A stretch of 64,000 nt of DNA from Nocardia puris. Its GTDB lineage: Bacteria > Actinomycetota > Actinomycetes > Mycobacteriales > Mycobacteriaceae. The stretch is from the NCBI RefSeq assembly GCF_003315035.1, contig NZ_QNRE01000011.1, positions 186,001 through 250,000 of the forward strand. Reading direction: 5' to 3'. Numbering within the stretch: position 1 is the stretch's first letter; each line of letters begins with the position of its first letter. The notes under the pieces were generated by a model, which had not been told where the DNA came from, did no database searches, and worked only from the letters and a program-made list of their open reading frames with translations. Shown in pieces: positions 34,317 to 43,181 of the stretch. The position numbers and the translations under genes are program-made.

Positions 34317-35891
34317 TCAGCGCCGTGGGGTCTCCGACTCCGAATAGGTGTCCTCGTCCGTCAGCAGCGCGCTGCCCGCGACCTGTCCCTGCGCGAGCGC
34401 GTCGAGGAAGGCGCGGGCCCAGCGGTCGACGTCGTGGGCCAAGACCTGGCGGCGCAGCGAGCGCATGCGGCGGCGTTTGGTGTCGCGGTCGTCGTCGAGG
34501 GCGGAGACGATCGCGTCCTTGACGCTGTCCAGGTCGTGCGGGTTGCACAGGTAGGCCTGGCGCAGTTCGGCCGCCGCGCCGGTGAATTCGCTCAACACCA
34601 GCGCGCCGTTGAGGCCGCTGTGGCAGGCGACGTACTCCTTGGCCACCAGGTTCATCCCGTCGCGCAGCGGCGTCACCAGCATGGCGTCGGCGGCGACGAA
34701 GAACGCGATCAGCTCGTCGCGCGGGATCGGCCGGTGCAGGTAGTGCACCACCGGGTACCCGACGCGCGCGAACTCGCCGTTGATGCGGCCCACCTGGCGT
34801 TCGATATCGCCGCGCATCTGGATGTAGCTCTCCACGCGCTCGCGGCTGGGCGTCGCCAGCTGCACCATCACCGTCTCGTGCGGGTCGACGCGCCCCTCCT
34901 CGAGCAGCTCCTGCAACGCGTTGAGCCGGATGTCGATGCCCTTGGTGTAGTCCAGGCGGTCCACCCCCAGCAGGATGTTCTTGGGATTGCCCAGCTCGGC
35001 GCGGATCTTCGCGGCCCGCTCCTTCACCGACCGGCGGCGCGAATGCTCGTCCAGCTCCGCCGAGGCGATCGAGATCGGGAACGCGCCCACCCGCACCGTG
35101 CGGAAACCGACCTGCACCACACCCAGCTTGGACCGCACACCCACCGTGCCCCGCGAGGTGGGCTGTCCGGCCAGCCGCCGCGCCAGGTACAGGAAGTTCT
35201 GCGCGCCGCCCGGCAGGTGGAAACCGATCAGGTCCGCGCCGAGCAGACCCTCGATGATCTCGGTCCGCCACGGCATCTGCATGAACAGCTCGACCGGCGG
35301 GAACGGGATGTGCAGGAAGAACCCGATGGTGAGGTCCGGGCGCAGCATCCGCAGCATCTTCGGCACCAGCTGCAACTGGTAGTCCTGCACCCACACCGTC
35401 GCGCCCTCGGCGGCGACCTTCGCGGTGGCCTCGGCGAACCGGCGGTTGACGTTCACATACGCCGCCCACCAGGCCCGATCGTAGGTCGGGCGCACGATCA
35501 CGTCGTGGTACAGCGGCCACAGCGTGCCGTTGGAGAAGCCCTCGTAGTAGTCGGCCACCTCCTGCGCCGTCAGAGGCACCGGATGCAGTTCGAGGCCGTC
35601 CTCGATGATCGGGTCGACGTCCACGTCCGGGACGCCGGCCCACCCCACCCAGGCCCCTTTGTTATTGCGCAGCACCGGCTCCAGCGCGGTGACCAGGCCA
35701 CCGGGACTGCGCTTCCAGCGGGACGTGCCGTCGGGCAGCCGTTCGAGGTCGACGGGCAGACGATTGGCGACGACGACGAATCCGGAACCCGAATCACCGG
35801 GTCGCAGATCGGACTCCGACCGGTCGGAATCCGCCGGTGCGGACAGGGTGGGCTCGGAATCGTCGGACGTCTTGTCGTTCATCTGGTCCAC
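34317..35891 (-). CDS. otsA: Trehalose-6-phosphate synthase OtsA
   Basis: The 524-residue glycosyltransferase family 20 enzyme joins glucose from UDP/ADP-glucose to glucose-6-phosphate to make trehalose-6-phosphate, the precursor of trehalose and of mycolate carriers. It has VVVANRLPVDLERLPDG, WKRSPGGLVTALEPVL, VWVQDYQLQLVPKMLR, GFFLHIPFPPVELF, GVDRLDYTKGID and PLRDGMNLVAKEYVA, all as in mycobacterial OtsA. The N-terminal 35 residues are acidic and variable. The start is GTG 35891, or the ATG at 35882. Confidence 0.95.
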   Translation of the reverse strand: MDQMNDKTSDDSEPTLSAPADSDRSESDLRPGDSGSGFVVVANRLPVDLERLPDGTSRWKRSPGGLVTALEPVLRNNKGAWVGWAGVPDVDVDPIIEDGLELHPVPLTAQEVADYYEGFSNGTLWPLYHDVIVRPTYDRAWWAAYVNVNRRFAEATAKVAAEGATVWVQDYQLQLVPKMLRMLRPDLTIGFFLHIPFPPVELFMQMPWRTEIIEGLLGADLIGFHLPGGAQNFLYLARRLAGQPTSRGTVGVRSKLGVVQVGFRTVRVGAFPISIASAELDEHSRRRSVKERAAKIRAELGNPKNILLGVDRLDYTKGIDIRLNALQELLEEGRVDPHETVMVQLATPSRERVESYIQMRGDIERQVGRINGEFARVGYPVVHYLHRPIPRDELIAFFVAADAMLVTPLRDGMNLVAKEYVACHSGLNGALVLSEFTGAAAELRQAYLCNPHDLDSVKDAIVSALDDDRDTKRRRMRSLRRQVLAHDVDRWARAFLDALAQGQVAGSALLTDEDTYSESETPRR

Positions 35892-35988
35892 TCACGCATC
35901 CTTCGCGCTGATCCCCACGGAGTCGCAGGTCCCAATGGAGTTGTCGATCGGTTTCGACGGCGCCGTTGTCGTCGAGCGGGGTCGGCCG

Positions 35989-36159
35989 TTATTCGGTGCG
36001 GCTGCCCGGGCCGATGCCGAGCATCGACAGCAGCATCCGGCACTCGTCGGCATCCGCCGCGTAGGCCGCCACCACGCGCTGCGCCTGGCGGGCGGTCTCG
36101 TCGGCGAGTGGTTCCAGGTCGTCGTCCGCGATATCGTTCGCGCTGCCCTTCGCGGCCAT
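35989..36159 (-). CDS. Small hypothetical protein (56 residues)
   Basis: ATG at 36159 is preceded by GGGAGG 8 bp upstream. The protein (AAKGSANDIADDDLEPLADE start, then VVAAYAADADECRMLLSMLGIGPG) is acidic and helical with a single cysteine and no signal peptide. It lies divergent from the hydrolase at 36319. The good ribosome site and codon use like its neighbours support a real gene. Function unknown. Confidence 0.6.
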   Translation of the reverse strand: MAAKGSANDIADDDLEPLADETARQAQRVVAAYAADADECRMLLSMLGIGPGSRTE

Positions 36160-36318
36160 CTTCTTGTCCTCCCGGCTGATTACGCTCGTACGTGCGAGTA
36201 GTCCATGGTAGGTGACTTCCCCGCGTACACGGCTGCTGGTGCCAGTATCCCGTGTTCGTCGCGATCGGGCGGGGCTGGGGATACCGTGGGGCAGCACCAA
36301 CTGACGAAAGGGTCGACG

Positions 36319-37152
36319 ATGCCGCTGGCGACGGTGAACGGAATTTCGCTCAACTACCAGGTCAAAGGTGACCGGGCGAAGGGCACCGACACCAAGGGTG
36401 GCGGGCCGCTGGTGGTGATGATCATGGGCACCGGCAGCCCCGGCCGCGTGTGGGAACTGCACCAGGTGCCCGCGCTGGTCGCCGCGGGCTACCGGGTCTG
36501 CACCTTCGACAACCGGGGCATCGCGCCGTCCTACGAATCCGCGGCGGGCATCACCATCGACGATCTGGTCGCCGACACCGCGGGCCTCATCGAACTGCTC
36601 GACGAGGGTCCCGCGCTGGTCGTGGGCACCTCGATGGGCGCGCGCGTCACCCAGGAACTGGCCCTGGCCAGGCCCGATCTGGTGCGCAAGGCCGTGTTCA
36701 TGGCCGGGCACGGGCGCCTCGACCAGTTCCAGAAGACGCTCTCGCTGGGCGAACACGATCTCGACGCCGGCGGTGTGAAACTGCCGCCCAAGTACGAGGC
36801 CGCCATCACGGCGGTGATGAACCTGTCGCCGGCCACCATGGCCGACGTCAACGCCGCCCGCGACTGGCTCGACCTGTTCGAATTCACCGGCGGACCGGTC
36901 ACCCCCGGTATCCGCGCGCAGCGGCGGATGGACCACGACTTCGACCGCGTGCAGGCCTATCGCGGCATCACCGTGCCCAGCCTTGCCATCGGCTTCGCCG
37001 ACGACCGCATGATCCCGCCGTACCTCACCAGGGAGGTCGCCGAGGTCATCCCCGGCGCCCGCTACCAGGAGATTCCCGACGCGGGCCACTTCGGCTACCT
37101 GGAACGTCCCGAGGCCGTCAACAAGATCCTGCTCGATTTCTTCGCGGGGTGA
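36319..37152 (+). CDS. Alpha/beta-hydrolase
   Basis: The 277-residue protein has the alpha/beta-hydrolase layout: MIMGTGSPGRVW (oxyanion region), FDNRGIAPS, nucleophile serine in GTSMGARVTQ (about S101), an acid in GFADDRMIPP, and the catalytic histidine in DAGHFGYLERP near the end. It could be an esterase, lipase or peroxidase-type hydrolase; no specific substrate can be named. ATG at 36319 with GAAAGG upstream. Confidence 0.85.
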   Translation: MPLATVNGISLNYQVKGDRAKGTDTKGGGPLVVMIMGTGSPGRVWELHQVPALVAAGYRVCTFDNRGIAPSYESAAGITIDDLVADTAGLIELLDEGPALVVGTSMGARVTQELALARPDLVRKAVFMAGHGRLDQFQKTLSLGEHDLDAGGVKLPPKYEAAITAVMNLSPATMADVNAARDWLDLFEFTGGPVTPGIRAQRRMDHDFDRVQAYRGITVPSLAIGFADDRMIPPYLTREVAEVIPGARYQEIPDAGHFGYLERPEAVNKILLDFFAG

Positions 37153-37326
37153 ACCGTCGTGTGCGAGAGTCCGTGAGGTAATCGCCCAGCCGTAACGTCT
37201 CCCTTGCTAGGGTCGACACAACGCCCAGGGAGTCTTCCGGGACGAGTGCGCCGTGTTCCACGGGCCCGCGCCGGAGCGACCCCAGGGGCGATCCCGTACA
37301 AAGCGCCAGTATCCAGTGAGGTGAAA

Positions 37327-37569
37327 TTGAGCACCAATCCCTTCGATGACGAAGACGGCCGCTTCTTCGTTCTGGTCAACGACGAGGAACAGCACTCCCT
37401 GTGGCCCGCCTTCGCCGAGGTCCCGGCCGGGTGGCGGGTCGTGTTCGGTGAGGACAGCCGCGCTGCCTGCGTCGAGTACGTCGAGAAGAACTGGACCGAT
37501 ATGCGTCCCAAGAGCCTGCGCGACGCGATGGCCGCCGACGACGCGGCCCGGCAGGGCGCCCAGTCCTGA
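37327..37569 (+). CDS. MbtH-like protein
   Basis: The 80-residue protein has the complete MbtH signature: NPFDDEDGRFFVLVNDEEQHSLWP, FAEVPAGWRVVFG and NWTDMRPKSLR, with the conserved tryptophans. MbtH proteins bind and activate adenylation domains of non-ribosomal peptide synthetases. No NRPS gene is nearby, so it must act in trans. The TTG at 37327 is favoured because GAGG lies about 6 bp upstream and the family normally begins a few residues before NPFDD; GTG at 37321 in the same frame is an alternative. Confidence 0.9.
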   Translation: MSTNPFDDEDGRFFVLVNDEEQHSLWPAFAEVPAGWRVVFGEDSRAACVEYVEKNWTDMRPKSLRDAMAADDAARQGAQS

Positions 37570-37675
37570 CCCGCGGTATCCGATACTGCGCCGGGAACAG
37601 CTGAACCCCGCCGCGCGGCACCGAAACCCGGTGCCGTGCGGCGGGTATCCCCGGCTATGATGGGCACCGCTTCCC

Positions 37676-37750
37676 GCCTCCTTAGCTCAGTGGTAGAGCA
37701 CCGCTCTTGTAAAGCGAAGGTCGTCAGTTCAATCCTGACAGGGGGCTCCA
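37676..37750 (+). tRNA. tRNA-Thr (anticodon TGT)
   Basis: A complete 75-nt cloverleaf: acceptor GCCTCCT pairs with AGGGGGC (one G-T), a D arm with AGCTCAGTGGTAGAGC, the anticodon loop CTTGTAA with anticodon TGT, the T arm GTTCAATCC, and an encoded CCA. Confidence 0.95.
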
Positions 37751-37755
37751 AACTT

Positions 37756-37787
37756 GATCGGCGGCCGGATTCTTCCGGTCGCCGATC
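37756..37787 (+). terminator. Terminator after tRNA-Thr
   Basis: GATCGGCGGCCGGA (37756-37769) pairs with TCCGGTCGCCGATC (37774-37787) around TTCT with one G-T pair, followed by ACTGTTT. Confidence 0.75.
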
Positions 37788-37865
37788 ACTGTTTACGGGA
37801 GGACTCAGCCGGGTGGCCCGCTCGCGAACGTGGCGGGCGGCTCAGTACTCGGGGCGTGACCCCGC

Positions 37866-38183
37866 TCAGCCGCGGCTGGCGTGTTCGCCGTTCTCCGCGC
37901 TCGGCGGGAGGGCGGGGTCGCCGACCGAGACGAAATTCAGGTCGACGCGGTAGCCGAGGGTGTGGGCGGTGCGGGCCAGGTCGCGCAGGGTGAGGTTGCG
38001 GCGGCCGTTGAGGCGGCGGGCGAGTTCGGTGGGGTGGGTGCTGAGCAGGGCGGCCAGGTCGTGGCGGGTGAGGCCGGCGGTGGTCATGGCGCCGGCGATG
38101 AGGTCGGTCGCGTCGAACAGCAGTTGGTCTTCGGCGTCCTTCGCCGCGGCCTCCGGCGTCCTGGTGAACCACGTGGTCGTCAT
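37866..38183 (-). CDS. XRE-type helix-turn-helix protein, antitoxin-like
   Basis: The 105-residue protein has an N-terminal helix (TPEAAAKDAEDQLLFDATDLIAG) and a central HTH (MTTAGLTRHDLAALLSTHPTELARRLNGRRNLTLRDLARTAHTLG). The shape is that of XRE-type antitoxins or small regulators. No toxin gene is adjacent, so it may be an orphan regulator. The ATG at 38183 follows a purine-rich GGGGGAAGCAGGG tract; the longer frame upstream is not convincing. Confidence 0.65.
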   Translation of the reverse strand: MTTTWFTRTPEAAAKDAEDQLLFDATDLIAGAMTTAGLTRHDLAALLSTHPTELARRLNGRRNLTLRDLARTAHTLGYRVDLNFVSVGDPALPPSAENGEHASRG

Positions 38184-38449
38184 GCCCTGCTTCCCCCTCG
38201 ATGTCGTGTTCGCGATCAGGTGACGTTTGATACCACAACGGGATTCGCGCCGCGCCGGGTTCTGTGGAGGCCGCGAGATATCAGCGGCGAGTCGGCGTTG
38301 CGCCGCGGTGGGCACCCGCGCCGATCACGTTCGTGCGCCCGCTGGTCGCGGCGGTGGAGGCATACTGCCTGGCGTGCGCGGCGTCGTCTCGCATCAAGGC
38401 GCTCATGCCGTCGACAGGGGCGCGGCACGCTGGGCGGAGGGGAGCGGAT

Positions 38450-39394
38450 GTGGAGTTGATTCCGGTGACGCCGCCGGGGGTCGTCGGACCCGTGGACGAA
38501 GTGCTGCGGGAACGGTGGGAACGATCGCGCCGATTTCTGCGCTACGCGTTCGTGGCGATCCCCGGCGCCGGGGTGGTGTTCGCGGCAGTGCTGACCATCG
38601 CGCGCGGCGTACCCGGTGGGTTGGAGGGAGTGCGGCCGCTGGTCATCGGCGGTGCCGCGCATGTCGCCATGGTGTTCGCGGCGGCTCCCGCGGTGGGCGG
38701 AGTCCTGCTGTTGCGCCCGCGGAGCCCGGCGGCGTGGTCGGCGTTGCAGCATCCGAAGGCGTGGGGGTGGTTCGCGGGCGGAATCGTGATGGTGCAGGGG
38801 ATCGTGGCCGATCGAATCGCGAGTCTCGTCGGTGCCGCGTCCGGTGACGTGTGGTGGTCGGGCCTGTTCCTGGTGCTGCTCGCGGTGGTGGGAGCCGCGG
38901 GGTGGAGCGGGTGGCGCGCCGGTCACGAGTTTCTGGAGCCGATGCACGCCGCGCTCGGCGACACGGGCATCGCCGTCGACATCATGCGCGAATCCAGTTG
39001 GGACTACGGGGTGGCCGTGGTGCTGAATTCGACGGTGGTGACGGTGCACGCCGACGCCCTCACCGTCCTCCGCCGTGGCGGCCGATTCGGATTCCTCCCC
39101 GGCAGCAACGTGCGATTCGACCGCGTCGTCGCTGTGCGCAGCGGGTGGGCGCCACCTGGCTCCGCGGGAAACCTGTGGACCGAGCTGCCGGTCGGTGCCG
39201 CCGACCGCATCCCGCCGACCACTCCGGCGGTGGTGATCCGCACCGTGGATCGGGACATCGTCCTCACCATCGGTAACGCCGCCTTCGCCGCCGAACTCCT
39301 GCACCGCCGGCTCCTCCGCTACGCGGCCTTGCGCCGATACCCGGGACCGGGCTCGCGCCGACCGAGCCCGCCTTACGGCCCGACTTCGAAATAA
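38450..39394 (+). CDS. Membrane protein with cytoplasmic beta-rich domain
   Basis: The 314-residue protein has about four hydrophobic segments between residues 35 and 155 (AFVAIPGAGVVFAAVLTIA, VAMVFAAAPAVGGVLLL, GGIVMVQGIVADRI, GLFLVLLAVVGAAGWSG) followed by a soluble, strand-rich domain (about 165-300; VVLNSTVVTVHADALTVLRRGG, FDRVVAVRSGW). The soluble part resembles bacterial PH-like domains. Function unknown. The start at GTG 38450 is chosen for the GGAGGGGAG site; the longer upstream frame is not coding. Confidence 0.6.
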   Translation: MELIPVTPPGVVGPVDEVLRERWERSRRFLRYAFVAIPGAGVVFAAVLTIARGVPGGLEGVRPLVIGGAAHVAMVFAAAPAVGGVLLLRPRSPAAWSALQHPKAWGWFAGGIVMVQGIVADRIASLVGAASGDVWWSGLFLVLLAVVGAAGWSGWRAGHEFLEPMHAALGDTGIAVDIMRESSWDYGVAVVLNSTVVTVHADALTVLRRGGRFGFLPGSNVRFDRVVAVRSGWAPPGSAGNLWTELPVGAADRIPPTTPAVVIRTVDRDIVLTIGNAAFAAELLHRRLLRYAALRRYPGPGSRRPSPPYGPTSK

Positions 39395-39467
39395 AGGGAA
39401 CCGATCGGTCGGCCGCCGCGTCCAACCTCTATGAACACACCCTGTACCCAACCCGGAGGAGGCCGCG

Positions 39468-39791
39468 GTGACCAGCAGCTTCACCGTCGAACTGGCGGAT
39501 CTGCGCAAACACGCCGAGTCGTGCGGCGATTTCGGTGACCGCGTCGCGTACGCCGCCGAGGCCGCCCGGCACCTGATGCTGCTCGACGACGGCTACGGCA
39601 TGTTCGCCACGCCGTTCGTCACGGCGGTGAAGATGGTGCAGGCCACGGCCGCCCTCGCACTCACCGGTATGGGCACCGCCCTCGAGGCCACCGCCGACAA
39701 GATCGTCACCTGCGCCGACACCTTCCAGGAGCTCGACACCGAGCGCGGTTCCGAACTGGACGGCTGCGAGATCGGCGACGGGCCGCGCTGA
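39468..39791 (+). CDS. EspC-like type VII secretion substrate (DUF2580)
   Basis: The 107-residue protein has the EspC/DUF2580 pattern: SFTVELADLRKHAESCGDFGDRV, a helical hairpin, and a C-terminal helix (ALEATADKIVTCADTFQELDTERGSEL) ending in a charged tail. Such proteins form WXG100-like helical hairpins and are exported by ESX systems with a partner. Here it lies 16 bp before a larger WXG-like gene, with no ESX core genes in the window. GTG at 39468 has CGGAGGAGG upstream. Confidence 0.75.
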   Translation: MTSSFTVELADLRKHAESCGDFGDRVAYAAEAARHLMLLDDGYGMFATPFVTAVKMVQATAALALTGMGTALEATADKIVTCADTFQELDTERGSELDGCEIGDGPR

Positions 39792-39807
39792 GCGGCCGGA
39801 GAACATC

Positions 39808-40695
39808 ATGACGACGCCTTTTCTCACCGATCCGGCCCGGATCGACAACTCGCTGATCGAGACCGGCACCGACAGTCGCAACGCCTACCACCAGTCCGGC
39901 CCGCTCGGCCTGTTCGTCACCACGTCCGATTCTTCCGACACGCTCGGCATGACGCGCGGGCTCACCTTGTTCGAGGGCTTCGACGAGATCCAGGACGGAA
40001 TGAACCGCGGCGACCCGGGCGTGTTCGAACTCGGTGTCGTGGCCGTCGGGCTCGAGATGGCCGCGATGTACTCGGATCCGGTCGCCTACGTGGCCGGTCA
40101 GATCGTGTCCTGGATGCTGGAGCACATCAAGCCCGTCCGGGAGGTGTTCGACAAGCTGGCGGGCAACCCCGACATGATCAAGGCCTACTCACAGTCGTGG
40201 ACCAATATCGGCAACCACGTCGAGGAGGTCGCCTGCGATATGAAGGCAGCGGTCACCGGCGACACCGCGAAGTGGGAAGGGCTGGCCGCCAACGCCTATC
40301 GCGTCTACGCCGGTGTTCAGACGGCGCAGGTCGCCTCGCTCGCCGCGGCCTCGTACGGTCTGGCCGAGCTGACCCGTGCGATGGGGGAGATCATCGGCGG
40401 TGTGCGCACCGCAGTCCGCGACATCCTGGCCGGTATCGCGGGCAAGCTGGTGTCGTGGACGCTGAAACTCGCGTTCTCCGTCGGTACGGCCACGCCCCTG
40501 GTGATCTCGGAGGCCGTCGCCAAGATCGCCGAGACCATTTCGGACGTGTCGCTGCTGCTGAAGGCGCTCGCCAAGGACGTGAAGGAGTTCGGCACCACCG
40601 CCGTGGCGATCCGCGATCTGATCGACGGCCTGTACAAAGCGCTGGCGGGCAAGGACTCTCAGAACACGAAGGCGGTGCTGGGGCTCATCACCTGA
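39808..40695 (+). CDS. WXG-like secretion substrate, partner of the EspC-like protein
   Basis: The 295-residue protein has a variable N-terminus, then helices around a WEG turn (AAVTGDTAKWEGLAANAYRVYAG, about residues 145-175) of the WXG100/PPE-like kind, and a C-terminal hydrophobic helix stretch (VSWTLKLAFSVGTATPLVISEAVAK). The EspC-like gene 16 bp upstream is in the same transcription unit. Together they look like an orphan substrate pair for an ESX system encoded elsewhere. ATG at 39808. Confidence 0.7.
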   Translation: MTTPFLTDPARIDNSLIETGTDSRNAYHQSGPLGLFVTTSDSSDTLGMTRGLTLFEGFDEIQDGMNRGDPGVFELGVVAVGLEMAAMYSDPVAYVAGQIVSWMLEHIKPVREVFDKLAGNPDMIKAYSQSWTNIGNHVEEVACDMKAAVTGDTAKWEGLAANAYRVYAGVQTAQVASLAAASYGLAELTRAMGEIIGGVRTAVRDILAGIAGKLVSWTLKLAFSVGTATPLVISEAVAKIAETISDVSLLLKALAKDVKEFGTTAVAIRDLIDGLYKALAGKDSQNTKAVLGLIT

Positions 40696-40731
40696 CGACG
40701 GGACGCCGAACCGATTGGGGCGGAGCCGGTT

Positions 40732-40756
40732 CCGGGCCGCGTAGGGGGCGGCCCGG
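40732..40756. terminator. Terminator between convergent genes
   Basis: CCGGGCCGC (40732-40740) and GCGGCCCGG (40748-40756) pair perfectly between the secretion pair and the HIT gene. Confidence 0.7.
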
Positions 40757-40764
40757 GACTCGCG

Positions 40765-41190
40765 TCAGTCCGGGACGTTGGCGCCGTGGCCGAGGTCGCG
40801 CAGGGCCTGCTTGATCTTGGCCTGCGCCTCGTCGAGGGATTCGGCGGACGGGTTGGGGTCGGCGCCGGAGATGTCGAAGTCGCCGAGGGAGTAGGCGGGG
40901 AACACGTGCACGTGCAGGTGCGGGACCTCGAGCCCGGCGATGAGCAGGCCCGCGCGGGGCGCCTCGAACGCCGCGCGCACGGCCTGCCCGACCTTCTGGG
41001 CGACGACGTTCAACCGCGCGAAGGTGTCGGGATCGATGTCCTGCCACTGGTCGATCTCCGCGCGCGGCACCACGAGCGTGTGGCCCTGGGTGACAGGGGC
41101 GATGGTCAGGAAGGCGACGAATTCGTCGTCCTCCCAGACGAATCGGCCCGGAAGCTGACCGGCGATGATCGCACTGAAGACGGAAGCCAT
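40765..41190 (-). CDS. HIT-family nucleotide hydrolase/transferase
   Basis: The 141-residue protein has the histidine-triad fold: SVFSAIIAGQLPGRFVWEDDEFVAFLTIAPVT at the start, GHTLVVPR, and the catalytic triad in VPHLHVHVFPAY (HxHxH). HIT proteins hydrolyse nucleotide phosphoramidates or dinucleoside polyphosphates. The real substrate is unknown. It lies 18 bp from the PH-domain gene on the same strand. A second HIT gene is at 48573. Confidence 0.88.
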   Translation of the reverse strand: MASVFSAIIAGQLPGRFVWEDDEFVAFLTIAPVTQGHTLVVPRAEIDQWQDIDPDTFARLNVVAQKVGQAVRAAFEAPRAGLLIAGLEVPHLHVHVFPAYSLGDFDISGADPNPSAESLDEAQAKIKQALRDLGHGANVPD

Positions 41191-41208
41191 GTCCGCAGCG
41201 TAGTACCG

Positions 41209-41586
41209 CTACACCCCGACGAAGTGGGAGAGGATGCCCTGCACCTCGTAGATGTCGACCTGCCGGTTGAACTTCTTCTGCACCGGCGCGTCCATGCTGG
41301 ACACCCAGATGATCAGCTCGGCGTCCATATCGAAGGTGCCCGCCGTCTCGACCGCGAAATGCGTGATGGAGCGGTACGGGATGCTGTGGTAGCTCACCTT
41401 CCGTCCGGACAACCCCTGCTTGTCGACCAGGATCAGGCGGCGGTTGGTGAACAGGATGGCGTCGCGCACCAGCAGGTACGCGGCGTAGATCTGTTCGCCG
41501 TTGCCGAGCAGCTTCGCGTACTCCTGCTGCGCCTGTCCCGGATCGATGCGTCCGGCGTTGCCCATCAGTCCGTCGATCAGACCCAT
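41209..41586 (-). CDS. Bacterial PH-domain protein
   Basis: The 125-residue protein has the bPH-type core (LLVRDAILFTNRRLILVDKQGLSGRKVSYHSIPYRSITHFAVETAG) seen in YvbH/YfmK-like proteins, with a short helical N-terminus (GLIDGLMGNAGRIDPGQAQQEY) and a C-terminal helix ending in LSHFVGV. It may bind membranes or other proteins. ATG at 41586 is chosen; the longer frame to 41805 is unlikely. Confidence 0.8.
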   Translation of the reverse strand: MGLIDGLMGNAGRIDPGQAQQEYAKLLGNGEQIYAAYLLVRDAILFTNRRLILVDKQGLSGRKVSYHSIPYRSITHFAVETAGTFDMDAELIIWVSSMDAPVQKKFNRQVDIYEVQGILSHFVGV

Positions 41587-41788
41587 GATCTCTACGTCCT
41601 TCGCGGCGTCGGTGGTGGGCGGGACGGCGTGCCCCGGCCTCCCCACCCATGATCCACGCGTCGCGGGCGCGAGGGGGGAAACGCCGTAACCGAATTCGCG
41701 AGTGGCCGCCGAACGGCGCGTGAACGGCGGGTGACCAAGAGGCCGATGCCCGGCGGGGCGGCGCGGCGGGTCACCTAAGCTGTCGTGC

Positions 41789-43063
41789 GTGCGCGTACTC
41801 GTCATCGGATCCGGAGCCCGTGAACATGCCCTCGTCCAGGCTCTGCGCCGCGACCCGGGGGTGAGCGCGATCTACGCCGCGCCGGGCAACGTGGGCATCG
41901 CCCAGCACGCACAGGTGCGCCCGGTGGACGCGTCCTCGGGGGAGGCGGTGGTGGCACTGGCCACCGAGCTGTCCGCCGATCTGGTCGTCATCGGTCCCGA
42001 GGTGCCGCTGGTGCTGGGCGTGGCCGACGCGGTGCGCGCGGCGGGCATCGCCTGCTTCGGCCCCTCGGCCGCGGCCGCGCGGATCGAAGGCTCCAAGGCG
42101 TTCGCCAAGGACGTGATGGCCGCGGCGGGCGTGCGCACCGCGCACAGCGAGATCGTGGACAACCCCGCCGACCTCGACGCCGCGCTGGACCGGTTCGGCC
42201 CCACCTGGGTGGTCAAGGACGACGGCTTGGCCGCGGGCAAGGGCGTGGTGGTCACCGCCGACCGGCTGGCGGCCCGCGATCACGGCGCCGAACTGCTCGA
42301 GCAGGGCCATCCGGTGCTGCTGGAGTCGTTCCTCGACGGCCCGGAGGTCTCCCTGTTCTGCCTGGTGGACGGCGAGACGGTGGTGCCGCTGCTGCCCGCG
42401 CAGGATCACAAGCGCGTCGGCGACGGCGACACCGGCCCGAACACCGGCGGAATGGGCGCGTACACGCCGCTGCCGTGGCTGGCTCCCGAGACCGTCACCG
42501 CGATCGTGGAGGACGTGGTCAAGCCGGTCGCCGCCGAACTGGTGCGCCGCGACTGCCCGTTCTCCGGCCTGCTCTACGCCGGTTTGGCGATCGGTGCGGC
42601 GGGCCCGGCCGTGGTCGAATTCAATTGCCGCTTCGGCGATCCCGAGACCCAGGCGGTGCTGGCGCTGCTGGAGAGCCCGCTCGGCGAACTGCTCAACGCC
42701 ACCGCCACCGGCACGCTCGCGCAGGTGGCGCCGCCGCGCTGGCGCGACGGCGCGGCCGTCACGGTCGTGGTGGCCGCCGAGAACTACCCGGGCCGCCCGC
42801 GCGTGGGCGATGTGATCACGGGGGCGGGCGAGTCGGCCGACGAATCCGCCGCCGTGCTGCACGCGGGCACCGCGACCCGCGAGGACGGCGCCCTGGTGTC
42901 GGCGGGCGGGCGCGTGCTCAGCGTGGTCGGGGTGGGCGAGGACCTGTCCGAGGCGCGCGACCGGGCCTACGAGCGCATCGCCTCGATCAAGCTCCCCGGC
43001 AGCCACTTCCGCACCGACATCGGCCTGGCCGCCGTCGAGGACCGGATCACCGTCCCGGGCTAG
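41789..43063 (+). CDS. purD: Phosphoribosylamine-glycine ligase
   Basis: The 424-residue enzyme catalyses step 2 of purine synthesis (phosphoribosylamine + glycine + ATP to GAR). It starts RVLVIGSGAREHALVQALRRD, has the ATP-grasp domain (VVKDDGLAAGKGVVV, about residues 141-155) and the signature HKRVGDGDTGPNTGGMGAYTP, and VEFNCRFGDPETQ near the end. The start is GTG at 41789. It is the only pur gene here besides purB at 46.2 kb. Confidence 0.95.
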   Translation: MRVLVIGSGAREHALVQALRRDPGVSAIYAAPGNVGIAQHAQVRPVDASSGEAVVALATELSADLVVIGPEVPLVLGVADAVRAAGIACFGPSAAAARIEGSKAFAKDVMAAAGVRTAHSEIVDNPADLDAALDRFGPTWVVKDDGLAAGKGVVVTADRLAARDHGAELLEQGHPVLLESFLDGPEVSLFCLVDGETVVPLLPAQDHKRVGDGDTGPNTGGMGAYTPLPWLAPETVTAIVEDVVKPVAAELVRRDCPFSGLLYAGLAIGAAGPAVVEFNCRFGDPETQAVLALLESPLGELLNATATGTLAQVAPPRWRDGAAVTVVVAAENYPGRPRVGDVITGAGESADESAAVLHAGTATREDGALVSAGGRVLSVVGVGEDLSEARDRAYERIASIKLPGSHFRTDIGLAAVEDRITVPG

Positions 43064-43149
43064 CCGCACCAGCGGCTTCCGCCACCAGCCATGACGGTGG
43101 TCACGGCTATTTCCCGACCGGCCGGCGGTCGTCGCGTCCAGTGCACGCC

Positions 43150-43167
43150 GGCCGGGTGTGCCCGGCC
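43150..43167. terminator. Hairpin between purD and the M23 gene
   Basis: GGCCGGG (43150-43156) and CCCGGCC (43161-43167) pair around TGTG; short but well placed between convergent genes. Confidence 0.45.
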
Positions 43168-43181
43168 ACCGTGCTTGTCCC

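Noticed and set aside
37676..37750. tRNA-Thr as a possible integration site
   Set aside because: No integrase and no repeated tRNA 3' end are seen near it; flanking genes look chromosomal.
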